Part shown: in pieces, positions 34,701 to 46,904 of the stretch
Layout: every line of letters begins with the position of its first letter
Numbering within the stretch: position 1 is the stretch's first letter
NCBI GenBank assembly: GCA_004794785.1
Contig: SJOL01006737.1
Span: forward strand, 60,006-124,005
Direction: 5' to 3'
Length of the DNA: 64,000 bases
From: Opisthorchis felineus
Lineage: Eukaryota > Platyhelminthes > Trematoda > Opisthorchiida > Opisthorchiidae
Made by a program: the position numbers and the translations under genes
Notes under the pieces: model-generated
Databases searched by the model: none
The model's input: the letters and a program-made list of their open reading frames with translations, nothing else
What the model was told of the DNA's origin: nothing

Positions 34701-35750
34701 GCTGTGTGGAATGCTCAAAATGATGACGTTCCAACTGGCCCGGAAATGCAAATCATTTGTCACACATTTTCCAAACACTCATTTTCCCCTGCCGGCATTC
34801 GTGTCGCTTCTGAACTATTTAAGATTTCATGCCTCCTCAAATCGAAATGGTTCTTGCATTCTCTGCCGGATGCGTGCACTGATAGCGTTTTACTGCTGAG
34901 TGTGAATTTCCAGGATGGACTTGAAAATAAATAGCTTTCGGCAAATGCTGCACTGGGTTTGTGATGTGATAGGCAATGCGGTGTTTGATGTGTGCATTTT
35001 GTATTTGTGTGATCACAACTTTTGTTTACTGCTAAATTGTCTCAAACTATGGGGGCTAAACGCGGACAAATAGGTAACTGTCTCACCACATGCTGCGCAT
35101 GCGTGTAATTCAACAGCAGACACGGGCGTTAGATGTGGGTAAATACCATGTACGTATCCTCCTCGTGATGTTTTCTTAATGTGTTTACCCTTTTCTCTTA
35201 CGTACTTTTGGGTTTTATTAGTTTATATATGCCTATAATCCCTTCCAGAATCTGTTTCGTCTCCCGAGTAAGGGCACGTTCCTGTCCCGGTGGGCCACCC
35301 TGGTTCCACCTCTGAATATTGCTGCGATATGTTCGTGAAAATGTCCTTCGTAAATGATCCGGTGGATATTATTCTCGTGGAGTTTCGCCGTACGGCTGTA
35401 TTAACGAAAATTGGAATGCTTATGGACTGTAATCGCAAATGCCGAACAATTAAATTTCAATATCTGACGTACCTTCTTGGTTTGCATGGTTTCTAGTAAT
35501 ATATGACTTTCTGTTTGAAGGCTCTTAACGTGGCGCATTACCTCGAAAATATTTATTTGCGGAAAGAATCCTTTTAAAATCGACACTTAGTTAATCGAAA
35601 CAAAGATGAGCGAGTATATTCCAACACGAATTTCAGCAGCTTCGGCTGCATACCAATGCGTTCACCTTTCCTGCCGCTAAGTTTTTGACTATAATCCATC
35701 TGATTAGTTGCGCTCTCGCGCACTTACAAGCGCATTAACTATATGCCCAG
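31800..35750 (+). repeat. Segmental duplication, copy 2 (carries zinc-finger pseudogene)
   Basis: Colinear with 20900-26100 as listed for copy 1, shorter and more interrupted. The order of landmarks is preserved, ending with the zinc-finger pseudogene and its upstream flank. The inverted 0.6 kb repeat of copy 1 is represented here only in degraded direct form at 35440-35700. Confidence 0.75.
34590..35190 (-). pseudogene. C2H2 zinc-finger pseudogene
   Basis: Reading the minus strand, the last finger is clear (FCNKSYAHKFILERHQCTRYG, compare LCNKSYAHLYSLKRHQRTRHG in the 25 kb copy). Finger 3 reads CSICRKLFIFKSILEIH and then hits a stop, and finger 4 is reduced to NHFDLRRHE. Finger 2 survives as QFSSKQKL, a stop, then SHKYKMHTSN. 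The first finger still has ACAACGE, keeping the Cys that is mutated at 25 kb. Frames change several times and the original stop codon is lost. It is clearly non-functional and shares its layout with the 25 kb gene through the segmental duplication. Confidence 0.8.
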
Positions 35751-35889
35751 TTTAACTGCTTGCTGGCTTTTAACATCACTCTAGTGCAGAATGTTTTCTT
35801 AGGTTCACGTACTCATTCAATATAACCGTGAACTACGGAATAGATCCGCATTCATGTATAAACCATTTTTCAAGCTTCAAGCAATTAAG

Positions 35890-36160
35890 TTTTGCATCTA
35901 CTCACTTGGTGCAAGCAGGCTGAAAATTGATGAAAATCTGTGGGCAAACTGAAATCCTCAAACACGAATAATGATCTGCCGAAAACAATGGTTTGGGAAT
36001 CGTGAACGTTTTTACCATGTGCATCAGTTTGACAAGTTTGATTTCTCCTACTATATTACCAGAAAGCTCGCTCATATATTTTCCACATTTACTCATGTGG
36101 ATCAAGTGTATGTAACCACCATTTGTGATGTACTTTCAAATTTGTATACTGGCTCCCTAC
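35890..36160 (+). repeat. Partial third copy of a segmental sub-block
   Basis: About 35980-36060 matches 33010-33080 (shared phrases around the sequence reading AATCGTGAACGTTT and a following CATGTG). It leads directly into the repeat at 36160-36855, which in turn resembles the equivalent position of copy 1 near 23270. This looks like a further truncated duplicate placed just after copy 2. Confidence 0.5.
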
Positions 36161-36855
36161 AGGCCATACAATTTCTTTCTTTTTGTCGCACTGAATTAAT
36201 AGTATTTCAAAATATGTTTGTAGGACCCAAAATATTCTAGCGCGCGCAACGTGACTTCAACGTGATGGAAATGCAAGCATGTATTTGGTCCATTTATCTG
36301 GTGGTTGAAAAGAAGTGATATATTTTTACTACTAAGTGACAAACAAAATCCCTTTGAATTTGAATATAGCGTAACTTAATTGCCAAAGTACTAATCTGGC
36401 TTTGGAATACAGTCAATACATCGGATGATCCTTAACTACACGTGATCATTCCTTGGGTCTCTTTTGTGTTTGCCTAATGTTTTTATCAGATCTTGAGAGA
36501 ATCCACAGCAAGATCGAAAGAGGCCCAAAATCCAAGACTTTGTATTAATTGTAAAACTATGGAAACGGCATAAAGGCCAGTGTGTTCCGTGCCAGCGACC
36601 AAATGTTTCATTCAGAGATTCACGTATTTCTAACTCAAGAATTGTTTCACTTTATACTTGGTCAGTGAAATGTCTGGTCGGATCCCACAGGAGCTTTTAA
36701 TTACGCCTTCCATATAGGTTTTCCGGAGTTTCGTTTAAAAAGCACACAAAATTGTTGCCATCAAACCGGGGTTTAGGACGGGTTTTAGGTTTATGACGAT
36801 GTGTCCGCTGACATCTTGTTGACAAATGCATGAGGTGTCTGCCGAATGACTTTCG
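36160..36855 (+). repeat. Direct repeat, partner at 43818-44505
   Basis: Aligns end to end with 43818-44505 at about 90 percent, with ends near the shared phrases GGCCATACAATTT and GACATCTTGTT. Neither copy has a shared open frame or recognisable terminal inverted repeats. Part of it (36270-36450) also resembles 23270-23460 at lower identity, tying it to the segmental family. Confidence 0.8.
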
Positions 36856-36869
36856 GCAATTCCCGCGCA

Positions 36870-39800
36870 TCTAATATTATTGCGTGTCCTATTATTCATA
36901 GCTCACTTCGTGTTACATTGTCCTTGCAGGATTTTGTAAGTTGCTAAGACACTGGACGGCAGAAACGCAAAATATTTCAAGTTGACAGAAAATGTTCCAA
37001 TGGAATATTCAGTTGCTTTACTGAATTTGAATGTACACAGTTCATTTTCACAGTATTTTAACTTCCACAATACGTTTTCGTTACTTTGGCTATGTCCATT
37101 AATTTAATCGGATGAAAAATATGTGCATCGATATTTATTATTCTTATTTGCACAAGTGAGGAACACTCACGTTGCTGCAGCCCATAAAATGGAGAATAAA
37201 GGAGTAAGTTAATGCCACGCTCAAGGGTGTGTGAAAATACTTGCAAAATTAACGACAAATGACCGTATGCGGAATCACTTTCACAATCTCATACTTAACA
37301 TCCTTCAATCAAACTGTTGCAAATCACTGGGTGGAAAAGGGACTGGTGAAGTCCACTGATCAAGACTATGGGTGATGAACAATCTTTATTCTCCTGAAAG
37401 AAATTTGAGGAGTTAACATTTTGCCTTCCACCAACTGCATTGCATTCACTCGGGTTGCTCCGGTTGGGGTGTTCTATACACATCATTTACTCAATTGAGA
37501 ATAAACGCATTACGTGACTCATAGAAGAGAATGTGAATCTCTAGAGTATACTGAGATATCCTAGGCAATCTGGCAAAATGCAAACTAGTTTGGCAAAGTG
37601 ACTCTGGAATCCAAAAATGGGCTGAGACCATTACAAATTCGTTCAACGATTTGTAAAATCGTCAAGTGTTGTCAGAAAACATGATGTCAATAACTGGAAA
37701 GGAAACCGGTTTTTAAAACTAGAGGAGCACGATCGCGACTGGCAAAGGCCGGAGCGCATGTGTGATGGTCTTTTTTATTTTAGCTTATTTCCCGATCCGC
37801 CAATGCTGCAACTTCTCCAAAGGCATCAATTTATTTGGTAAAGTAAGGGACATTTACCGGTGTATAAAAATGAGACAAATTGTGCGCAAAACAACTAGAC
37901 AATAGTTTTTACGGGAAGCAGGATTTGTGGTACCATGAGCGGTTCTTAGTAGTGCGAAAACAGCTAGAGTGGAATAGGGCGCTGTCCAGTGTGTTAACTT
38001 GCCAGGCGCCTTCAGAAAAGCATAAGGCTAATGCAATTGTGAAGATAACATAAAATTTATTCTTTCTTATTGTTCCGCGAAATGGGTAAGTTTAGAAAGA
38101 AAAAGTGTCTCAAGTATTCGTGCACCTGTACCTCAAAATGTATTCTCAAGAGACGTTTATTACACACATCTTCCTGGAGAAACCGGTACATTTCAATTTA
38201 CCGGCAGACTTTATCCCAATTTTTGGGAATGTACCAAACGAGAATAACTGATTTCACAATGCTTAAGAGGAACTTTTCACATAACAGAACTATACCGCTT
38301 AATTGACCGAATTCTAAGACATAATAGTCATGATAGATAAAGAAAAACATGCCAGATCGAGAGGAAACACCTTTTTTCAAAGTTATCAAACAGGAAGGTA
38401 TCAAATTTTTGGTTTAGATGAGGGGATTTGATTAGAAAGACGTAGATGTTTGGACGGAGAGAAGAACAAGTATTGGGTAGTGGTCCTACAGAACAGCCAG
38501 AGGCAGCACATGTCCAGATTTGCAATGTGCTAACGTTAGTTAACCTAACCGTTTGTCAACCAATCTAAAAACGATCACAGTATACATGCAACCAAAAGGA
38601 GCGGTTATCAACATTTACAAGGCACGCAACTCTGGTTAATTCATATCGCAACTCCACGAACGTTAGGAACTCACCAACCCATTTCACGTAAGGTAGGGAA
38701 TGCACTCTAGAAAAGGCCGTCTTTGACGCAAAGTAGCAAGCCGATCAATCGAATTCGATAAATACATCAAGGTCTACATGGGGAGCTACTAATCAGCGCA
38801 ATTGAGCTGACCATACTGTGGTACATTTGCGAGTGATTTGTTACAGAAGAATTATGAATCGCGTGGATACTATTTACCTTCTGAAGTTGTCTCAAAATAC
38901 ACAACTAAAATCCAACACGAGCAAACATTTGCAAGAACCTACCTTTTTGAAAAACTTGTCGTGGTATGATCTTTTAAAACTGCAGAAACTTCTTTTGATG
39001 GGAAATCATCAGTCTTACAATAGGCATCGGAACAGTAGTCCATGAATACGTCAACGGGTTACAAACGCTTTCAAATGTCATGGAGTTTGCGTCCACAAAG
39101 TAATTTTTTAGTGTCCTGAAGTTCACGATTTCGGCACCAGTTACCAATTGAAAACCTAATACTTGCAGACCCATAGTACCCTGGAGACTTCAGTCGACTA
39201 GTTGTATAATTTTATTTCAGGGCAGCGAAGGTCATGTGCCCAGTTCCTGTCAAAAAACTCGCCAAACTGATAAGCATATATCCACTCTCCGTGTTGGGTT
39301 AAACCAGCACAAACCATCTAAGTTGTTGGAGCACGTAAACAATAATGACGAAAAATCGTGTTTAGGAGCCTCGGTTTTACAGACATTCTATTTTTAGACG
39401 ATTAACTCATTGTTTTAACGCCGAATAATTATATATACATAAAGGAACCTTGAGCCAAATTCGGTTGTGCCCCGCCAAAATCATGGCCTGAGGTGGATCG
39501 TCCCGTACTTAGGTGAATATCGAAAAAGCCTGACTGCTACGATAGCGTTTGCCCAACTTTAAGAGGAAACAGCATGGCATCACACACTTCAAAGTCTAGC
39601 CGTATGACTATATAACGCCAGTAAATACGTTGTTCTGGAAAAATATCCTACCAAAATTGGCATACGAATACGCATATAATCCGTTTTGTACTATGTTGGG
39701 ACGTGTTGTGTTGCTGAATGTCAGCTGTTGGCCATTTCCAACAGGGATTATCTATGTTAGAGAGGGAAAAATGTTCACATTCTGCAAAACGCATTTTGAA

Positions 39801-42035
39801 ACCTGTTAGACCCAGTCAATAAAAGGGTGTCAGCTTTATCGGCATAATTCGCATTCTGAATGTTCGGGATTGTAAACTGATAAAATGTGTGATGCTTCCG
39901 TAACTAATGAACATGCAACTGGAAGATTATGGCGATGTCAATTTCCAAAGCTTCAATCGTTGGCGAAATAATTTGAAATTTGCTAGTCCAAATCGAAGCG
40001 GGAAAAATATGCAATCAACAATGAACCACAGGAACATACGAGCTTATCAAAAACATACGCTACATCGTCCAGCAGTAGTTTTCATTGATCCATGGTAATT
40101 GGATAACTAGATCGAAATATGCCAACATCAGTGACAACTCCAGTAGGACTACCGCAAGTGACTTCACCAGTGGGTCCAAGTTGAGTAATGGCGATTTTTA
40201 GCCTTTAAATTACAAGGGGCCTACTCAGCGTGGGCGATTATTGATGGACTCTACGGACCATAGCGTCCGTCGTCTTCCATGCTGAATACATCGGATTGTT
40301 AGATTTTTGCGCGAACTTCTGCGATGTGTGTCAGTTAGTATTACTGTTTTTCTGGTTCCAAATAAGGTAAATGCGCCACTTTACTAGCTTGATTGCCATC
40401 GGAAAAAGCACAGCAACTTGATCGCCTGCGCTGCGGTTTGTTGCAACCGAAGCCTCATTTGACCTCGTTGCAGCTTACGTAATCCGGACATCTAATATTA
40501 AGTAACGCAGAAGGCGCCGTTGAATTTTACGATTAAACCATCTTGTGTTTGTGCAGATCTAGGAAATCTTTGATAGTTCGCATTTCCGCAGCTGTAAGGT
40601 CGTCTGCCTCATTGTATCCCAACCGAATAATTAGTGAGTAAACATATAATCGTTTTAACTGTCCAACAAATCCGAATTTAATCGGCAGTAGGGTTTCACT
40701 TCCGGAAATCTTCGTCCAATGATCACCTTGTCAATTTCGGTGACAAATCGGAGTATCCCGTTATATAGTTACCTTTGACTATTGGTGCATTTGTAAGCGA
40801 TGGTATTTCTAGTATTTAATCAAAGATTGTTGCGAAACAACTAGAAAATTAATGAACAATTGTGAAGTTAGCAAGCACATTAACTACCTGAAATCGGACC
40901 CTCGGTTCGGAAACATATAAGGTAGATCAGTAGGACTGTTCCAGAATTAGAGTGGCAAGTATTTTATGTTTTTGGTGCTATCCTGAAGAGTACCTACCAG
41001 AATGTCATTTATCCCCACCTTGGCCAGGTCACTCAAGTTAAGTTACATTTTTTTCCATCTTGATTCGTTGGTTGGCCGTGTTCAACTACCTTAATGTAGA
41101 GACAAACAGCCAGAGAGCCAGACAGCGAACAGTCAAAGTCCTAATATTTTCAACCCGACAAGACACTTCCTTCTGGTTAGCGGAACAGTCATTCTCACCA
41201 GAAGCCACCTTCGCGGGATCACAACTATTTTGTGTGCAAGATAACTCCGTAGAGAGCCCTGCAGAATATAGTACAGGTAGACACCAGAGTATTCTATAGC
41301 TAACACGCCCGAAAACGTAAACACATTATTTACTACCTAACATTACTGTTTTCCCAATATAAATAATCTGATCTCCCGAAAAGCATTGCCCCAATTTTCG
41401 AGGATGAATGCTTTCAAACATTTAGAGCCACACGTATATTATTTCAAGTATTGGTAGGAATTCGTAACTTGCTTTGATGGATTATGCGTTAGGGGGCAGC
41501 CAAACTAACAGAGGGGATAGGAATTAGCAGGGATTTGTATCCTAAACTAAACTTTGTAAATTACTGCATGCCTATTTTTTCCTCAGAATTTTCATTCCCT
41601 CTGCGGAAAACAAAAATGAAAAAAATTATATTGAGAAAAAATATGAATTCGCACGATGTTGTTACGTTGATCCGATTATTCGCCACAACTGACAAACTAC
41701 TTATCAGCATACCATGTACCGCAGAGCAGCCAACACTATGTCCTGAAATACTCGACTCAAGTCAACGCATGATAAAAGTTGTGGCTGGGGGCTTACATCC
41801 ACTACACGGTGATAGAAACAAATACCGGCATTTCTGTAATCTATTTTCCACTACTGGCATCTTACAATGCCCCTAAGCATACGCCGTGTCATCTCCGTCC
41901 AAAATATGACGATACCTTTGGTAATATTCTCCTTCCGCACGAATTGTCACAAAACGCATTATTTGTGATGCAAAAAACATTGATTATTCAGGGACATTAG
42001 TGCTTGAGAATCGGACTGTTTCACATACTTTGTAT
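36870..42035. other. No recognisable gene
   Basis: Five kilobases with only short open frames, the longest 113 codons at 41535-41876 on the plus strand, none with motifs I know. No transposon protein or shared repeat was noticed. It may hold introns or 3' flank of the zinc-finger gene that ends at 42041, but no polyadenylation signal was confirmed. Confidence 0.4.
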
Positions 42036-42040
42036 TACAT

Positions 42041-42663
42041 TCATTGATGAGTCATTTCATGCTCCTTCAACAGATGTGCGTATTTATACAGTTTGCCACA
42101 TGTGGCACACGCGTAGCTAGCCGTAGCCGAATGTGAAATGCAATGACGCTCATACTGCGAAAAATATTCGAATGATTTCTGACAAACGCTGCATTGGAAT
42201 TTGCAGGAGTATGACGACTGTACACCAGAGCAGTGTGAACTCTTTTTGTGCAGAAGCAGAGTATGATGGTGTTTGAATTGCACTCCACAGCTTTCGCATT
42301 GCCTGCTTGCCAAACCTTTGTGTCTGGCTAGGTGTCGTTTCAGGAATGAGGGGAAAGTAAACGTTTCACCGCACAGCTGACACACATGTGGGTTTGAGGG
42401 CTTAGTTGTTGCCAAGCCCCTTTCAGGCGGATATCCAGTTGCGGAATTCGTTGTGCTGGACACGTGTTTAAAATATGCTATCGATCTTGCTGCTTTCGGA
42501 ACGTTTGTTATATTCGCTGTTTGCTGTTGATTCATATGGAATTTCAGGCACTCGCCTGTCTTTCGGCAGGGGCTTGTTTCGTTGGTTTGTTGCGAGACAC
42601 TGAGCCGTTCTTCCGGTTCTGGTTGTATGTTTTGCGACGTCACACGAGTGGCAACTGAATTGT
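42041..42663 (-). CDS. C2H2 zinc-finger protein, terminal exon with four fingers
   Basis: This minus-strand segment has the longest uninterrupted frame in the window. The frame formally opens at 42691, but the sequence just before 42663 on the coding strand ends in TATATATCTCATTGCAG, a good 3' splice site, so I place the exon start at 42663, entering with two bases of a codon. The product has about 95 residues rich in Ser, Thr, Asn and Gln, then four complete C2H2 fingers: CQLC...HLARH, CESC...HKKSSH, CSVC...HCISH and CATC...HEMTH. It ends one residue after the last His, at TGA. Linkers are not the TGEKP type. All Cys and His ligands are present. The family usually acts as nuclear DNA-binding regulators. 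It shares finger order with the 25 kb gene and is likely an older paralog; upstream exons must lie to the right of 42664. Confidence 0.8.
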
Positions 42664-43260
42664 CTGCAATGAGATATATAATTACAAGCAATAAATGTTG
42701 AATCTCTTTTCCGCAACAAACAACCTGGGAGAGATTATCGTTTTAGTGTTCGTGGGACATGAACACTTGAGGCAGTCGATAATACTATGGGCTTATCCCA
42801 TATGCGTTACAAATTTACGACCCGTTTTTTTGGTAGAGAACGCTAAAGGTGCGTCGATCATCTTCTCGCTGCATAACTGTGACCTATTTCTCTCAATTGA
42901 GTGGACACCAATTATTATTAACAATCATTTAATCCTACCCGTCAGGTGACTGACACGTTAACAGCAATGCTTGTTGTATTAAAGCGGTTTTATCGAAAGT
43001 GATTATGCACGATTTGCGGTACTCCTCTGCTTAAACATAGAAATGATTTAATGCATCGGAAAATAATGTCGCAAACGTCTTTATCATTCTAAACGGTGGC
43101 ACAGTCTGCCAGCCTTCGTGCCTTAGTGGATTTGTGCGGTAAATGGACCGTTATACCCTAATAATCTGTAAGGAGATGTGGAGGAGCATCACGTGTTTAT
43201 TACCTTTTTTGTCCATTTAGCCTCGCAAAGAATCGCGCACTAATATTTTCATCCTTTCCA
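42664..43260. other. Expected intron or upstream part of the zinc-finger gene
   Basis: If the acceptor at 42664 is used, the preceding exon lies to the right on the minus strand. I searched this stretch for an open segment ending in a donor of matching phase and found none that is convincing. Confidence 0.3.
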
Positions 43261-43440
43261 CATTCTTCTGATCAGATCAGTGGCTACCGTATATTCCGCC
43301 ACGTTCAGTCACAAAATGAGTCTAATTATCAAACAGACTGAATAGCATGTTGAGCTTTCGGCGCGATTTAACTGGGTAACCGATGAACATTCAAATTTTT
43401 GCCCATCGCTTCTTCATGAATCAGGTAACTCACAAACACT
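43260..43440 (+). repeat. Repeat shared with 46380-46570
   Basis: Matches 46380-46570 in the same orientation at about 70-75 percent, including the paired phrases GATTTAACTGGGTAACCGAT and TTTTATTGGGTAACTGACA. No coding content recognised. Confidence 0.55.
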
Positions 43441-43817
43441 TTTGTATAACGTTCACTGTTGGGTTTCTGAGGTAGCCCAGGGAAGTGGCAATCAATTCGG
43501 CGTTCTAAACAAGGCGACGGAACACGCAGTGAACAGATGGGCAATATACGACGGCAAATTCCAGAACATACTCAAATATTCCGTTGATGCCCTTTTCATT
43601 GATATACATTGACTAGAAAACCTATGACGAAACATTTTTGATCACAAGAATGATTCGGGCTGCGGAAAATTCACGTTAGCAGAATTATTCCGAAAAAAAT
43701 TGAAAACGTGTGAATAATGCAATTGGAGTGTTGGTTGTATTGTTCCCTGTTAATGACCGGCTCAGCTGAATAATCGCACAAATGAAAAAAGCGAATGCTT
43801 TATGTGGGGCTATTATG

Positions 43818-44505
43818 GGCCATACAATTTATTTCTTTTTGTCGCACTGTATTCATAATATTTCAAAATATATTTGTATGCCCCACATAGTCTAGTGCGC
43901 GCAGCGTGACTCCAACGTGATGGAAATGCAAGCATTTATTTGGTCCATTTATCTGGTGGTTGAGAAGAAGCGATATATTTTTAGTACAGGGTGACAAATG
44001 AAGTCCCTGTGAATTTGAATATTACGTAACTTAATTGCCAAAGTACTAACCTGGCTTTGGAATACATTCAATATATCTGATGATGCTTAACTACACATGA
44101 TCATTCCCTGGGTCTCTTGTGTTCGCCTAATGTTTTTATCCGATCTTGACAGAATCCACAGCAAGATTGAAAGAGGTCCAAAATACATGACTTTGTATTG
44201 ATTGTAAAACTATGGGAACGGGCATAAAGACCAGCGTGTTCCGTGCCAGCGACCGAATGTTTCATTCAGAGATTCGCCCATGTCTAACTGAAGCATTGTT
44301 CCACTTTATAATTGGTGAGTAAATGTCTGGTCGGATCCCACAGGAGCCTTTACTGATGCCTTCCATATAGGTTTTCCGGAGTTTCATTTAAAAAGCACAC
44401 AAAACTGTGATCATCAAACTGGGGTGCGTTGAATGTTTATGACATTGTGTCCGCTGACATCTTGTTCACAAATCCATGAGGTGTTTGCCGAATGCCTTTT
44501 GGCAT
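43818..44505 (+). repeat. Direct repeat, partner at 36160-36855
   Basis: Second copy of the 0.7 kb repeat, about 90 percent identical to 36160-36855, same orientation, 7.6 kb apart. The zinc-finger exon lies between the two copies. Confidence 0.8.
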
Positions 44506-44509
44506 TTTG

Positions 44510-46150
44510 TTTGTAAAACATTTTCATTTTCAATAACAAGCCATCACAAAGTACGCTTCTTCGCATGGCAAGTGTTTTTCTAACAAAGGCTTCAACCTTA
44601 AATCCAAATGTGTTAAGATCGGCGAGATATACAAAATTTGAATTGTTCGCTCACATTTTCTGTCCCCGAACGCCACTGCACGATAAACAAAAAGCCATTA
44701 GAACCAGACATTTTGTGGGCAATCTTAAAGCAACCTCCGCAAACTCGAGCTGGTGCGAAGATAATTCATGTAGTTTGATTCGCTTGCGTAGCCAATCGAA
44801 AAACTGGACTATCCGACAAATTAGACCGTTCTGCGTTGACAGGGAAAGTTGTTTCGCAATTTCCTGGTAGTTGGGGCCGATGGTCATGTAACATTTGTTG
44901 AACATTTTTGGATCAATTCGACAAACAATTTACAGTTTAAGAATGATTTTTACTCCAATAGTATTTTTAAAATGTTTTGTTCCTATTGTGGCACCTGGCG
45001 GTTACGGGAATATCTCAGACGTCAAAAAGTGCGGGCTAAAGAATGTTTTCGTTAAGAAGTCAGTAATAACGTTCGGGCCTGAATACCCCTTCTTTTTGTG
45101 CCAGGCGGTGAACTACGCCATTGTCTGCTGCTATTATTATCATGGTTATTGCGAAAAGAGATAAGAGTGGTGTCAGTCTAAAAAATCTGTTTATGTATGA
45201 TACACAACTGAAGCTATTTGAAGAACATTTGTGCTGTTTCCTTGCACGCTTGAGGCACTCTATCCCAACGCATACCAATGTTATGTGAGTTCGTTACATG
45301 GATAAATGTTCCTAACGCCTACTCCCGTTTTCTTACTGATGTCCACTTGTACGCAAGTCTTGTCAGCGAGCCCCTATTAGGCCCATTTTGTTCTCACGCA
45401 AGTGCGAGAGCGTGTTTTGCAAACCATTGCATATATGTAGACAGTAAAATGCAAATCGGCGTTTACCGTAGTCATAACTTCTTTGTCATTGTGGCTTTGA
45501 TTGCGATCTTGTTTGGGATAAGAATTCATGTATATTGCGCATAGCCTGTTTTTGAAAATCACAGCACCCGTTTAAAAAATGGCTGGAGCCCCATGGCAGA
45601 CTTTCGTGCTTGTCTACCATTTGGAAATAATAATGTGCAGTTTCCGGTCAGAAAATTTGTTTGCTTGGATTCGTGTTATTTTATCCTCCCGGTGCAATTC
45701 GTACGCTACGTAAAAAATCTACTTTTATGAAAAAATACGAGCAGACAGTACTGCAACGTCGATGGCTTTACTTCACCCCATTATCACGACAAACAGAGAT
45801 GTGAATGCAACAGCTGGGTGCAACGCCGGCTTGTATCTATGTGATCGGCAAAGTTAAGGAAATTGTGGACTTTTTTGCATAGATGTCACAGCCTAGAAGT
45901 ATGCCATGTAATTTACAGCGCGCTTGCAATTTTCATTGGGCGTTCATACCGAAAGTTTTGTCCGTCATTATTGTTTGCTGGTTCAAACGTTGATTCATAA
46001 ATGGACTCCGCTGTGCATAGACTCATATGGTCAGGGTTATCCCAAAAATATATCGTAGATGATGATAAATTTATCGTTGTCGTATGAAATTTTTATGAAT
46101 GGCGCCGAAACAAGCAGATGATGACCCTCCCTCCAATGGACGAAAACACG
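44510..46150. other. No recognisable gene
   Basis: Open frames of up to 101 codons on both strands (44565-45544) without motifs. Nothing shared with other parts of the window was noticed. Confidence 0.4.
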
Positions 46151-46159
46151 CCTATATTC

Positions 46160-46270
46160 GTGTGAAACTCATGCCTGCTTATTTTGGTCCATCCAATCGG
46201 GAAAAATAGATGCGCACAGTTCAGGCCAAGGCGAATCTTGGTGTGAATGCTTCCTTACGAAAATTTTCAT
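46160..46270 (+). pseudogene. Possible Gypsy Gag start, very short relic
   Basis: The plus strand reads VKLMPAYFGPSNREK, a stop, then VQAKANLG, which follows the beginning of Gypsy Gag (VKLPPFWxxNPxxWFxQxEAxF) with the Trp positions lost. Nothing further downstream is recognisable. It is on the opposite strand from the other two Gypsy relics. The match is short and could be coincidence. Confidence 0.25.
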
Positions 46271-46379
46271 TTCAGGTGGACTTTTGAAAGGACCTCAACC
46301 AACAAGCACCTCCCACTTGTTGTTGACAACGTCTCTCAGCTAGATGGGACTGCAGAATTTTGCACTATATTTTCATCGT

Positions 46380-46900
46380 TACAGCATGTGTTCTGTCGGT
46401 CAGATCAGCAAGCATTGTATAGTGCGCAAGGTACAGTAATATAAACGCGTCTGATTATCCAGCGGACTCAATAGCGTGCTGAGCGTTTGGCGTGCTTTTA
46501 TTGGGTAACTGACAAATATTCAAAACCTCTTGCACATCGCTTTTCCGAGAATCAGGGAACCTGCAAACCATTTGTAACCGCGGATGGTTTTTTCGACGGT
46601 GTATCGTGTGCCGGACTGCGTTTATGTGGGTCCAGCATTCACGCAGATTGGCTAGGCTCGGGATGTACGTGTGACTTCCTTTGATATCCAATGAAGCTGT
46701 GAGGTATAAATATACGTTAATGTGCACAACATGACGACAGCAAACACGTGCAAAGTGCACACTGAAAAGGCGCATTGCCTTGCGTTCGCATCTAAAAACG
46801 TTACTAGAGATAGGCTGAATGATGTAAACATGTAACTGCGGACAGCACAGGCACACCTTACAGTTCAAAATGACACGATGTAGCATGCGCATAGCGTTTT
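46380..46900. repeat. Composite repeat shared with 43.3 kb and 13.8 kb
   Basis: The left part (46380-46570) matches 43260-43440 and the following part (46550-46770) matches 13780-13980. The minus strand is open for 145 codons (46455-46892) and is Cys- and His-rich at its start, but shows no regular finger spacing. Because different parts recur separately, it is probably a mobile or duplicated sequence of unknown type. Confidence 0.45.
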
Positions 46901-46904
46901 ATGG

